Part shown: in pieces, positions 63,391-64,000 of the stretch
Position numbering within the stretch: the stretch's first letter is position 1
How the letters are laid out: each line of letters starts with the position of its first letter
DNA from: Brachionus manjavacas
Lineage: Eukaryota; Rotifera; Eurotatoria; Ploima; Brachionidae
Reading direction: 5' to 3'
DNA length: 64,000 bases
Assembly (NCBI GenBank): GCA_019054805.1
Contig: JAHQIY010000003.1
Location: forward strand, 7,316,001-7,380,000
The notes under the pieces: model-generated
What the model was told of the DNA's origin: nothing
Database searches by the model: none
The model's input: only the letters and a program-made list of their open reading frames with translations
Made by a program: the position numbers and the translations under genes

Positions 63391-64000
63391 TTATCTGATT
63401 GGTATTGATGTATCATGCAAATATTCAACGATTACGAACAAACTAGACACAAAACAATTGTCTGAAAATAAAAATTATCAGTTAAATTTTATTAATTTTT
63501 AATTTACTTATATTATTATTTATTTCTAAGATAAAAAACCGAAAAATGGCGACGTAAGATTAATTAACAAAACAATAAAAAATGTCCAAATAATTTAGCA
63601 ATAGAACACCTTTTTTGTTTTTACCATTGGCCAAAATTTTTTCATTTTGATCTTAACTAAAGTGAGGTATTATGCTAAATTTTTTGGATATCAATAGATT
63701 TCAATGATATTTAAATTTTTAAATTTAAATTTTTTGAATTATTTTAATTTAAAACGAAAAATTTTCCCTAAAGAAAAAATTAAAAAGGATAAATTTAATT
63801 CAATTAATTCTTTTAATGTTAAATACTATTTAACATTAAAGGTAAAGTATTTTAGGTTTTACCTGTGCGATCATTCAAAATTGTATCGATTAAAACGATT
63901 TAGCTTCTATGTATAATTAAAAGATTTATTTAGAAAATTAGAAGAAAACACTAAGCCATAAAGAAACGATCCAAGTATCTCTTTTTAGTCTAACAGTTTA
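63391..64000. other. AT-rich end of window
   Basis: No supported gene. The 70-codon open frame near 63704 is Phe/Lys/Asn-rich and looks composition driven. Confidence 0.5.

Overview
This is AT-rich (roughly three quarters A+T) animal nuclear DNA. Genes are split by GT-AG introns, many only 45-60 bp long, and all recognisable proteins are metazoan (HSF, CLN3, PHTF, SLC6, COP9 subunit 7, NRDE2, TSNAXIP1). The composition, tiny introns and mix of LINE, Penelope-like and hAT relics suggest a small protostome, plausibly a monogonont rotifer such as Brachionus. That placement is inference; no marker gene fixes it.

Layout. 1-700: 3' end of a CLN3-like gene. 878-1898: tRNA-Glu(+), tRNA-Glu(-), tRNA-Asp(-). 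2441-7399: a 13-exon PHTF gene rebuilt here (773 aa), followed after 88 bp by a secreted group III phospholipase A2 (7488-8357). 9740-16569: heat shock factor, with a Penelope-like relic in its large intron. 17035-18024: intronless phytanoyl-CoA hydroxylase with a PTS2 peroxisomal signal. 19437-24172: NRDE2. 24.3-29.1 kb: hAT MITE, LINE debris and a second tRNA cluster. 30013-32671: 13-exon SLC6 transporter (596 aa). 33156-33462: tRNA-Thr and tRNA-Asn. 33740-34704: COPS7. 36-41 kb: hAT MITE, then stacked minus-strand LINEs, one strikingly GC-rich. 42008-43453: complete CLN3 paralogue (429 aa), with a nearly identical 205-bp copy of its middle at 45.3 kb. 46582-49188: TSNAXIP1 (minus). 50.9-52.1 kb: foldback element and hAT transposase relic. 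53079-53903: unknown single-pass membrane protein (minus). 54-60 kb: no gene seen. 60296-61603: U1-type zinc-finger protein (minus) with a GC-AG intron. 62.8-63.4 kb: LINE 3' end.

The genes are mostly unrelated housekeeping or cell-biology genes and do not form a pathway cluster. All multi-exon models listed were checked for reading phase and total to a multiple of three. No defence system, CRISPR array or viral genome was seen. The most interesting signals are an SLC6 protein that lacks most canonical Na+/Cl- ligands, the CLN3 duplications with intron and fragment polymorphism, a GC-AG intron proven by zinc-finger spacing, a Penelope-like relic with a hammerhead-like motif, and several non-autonomous transposons with intact target-site duplications.
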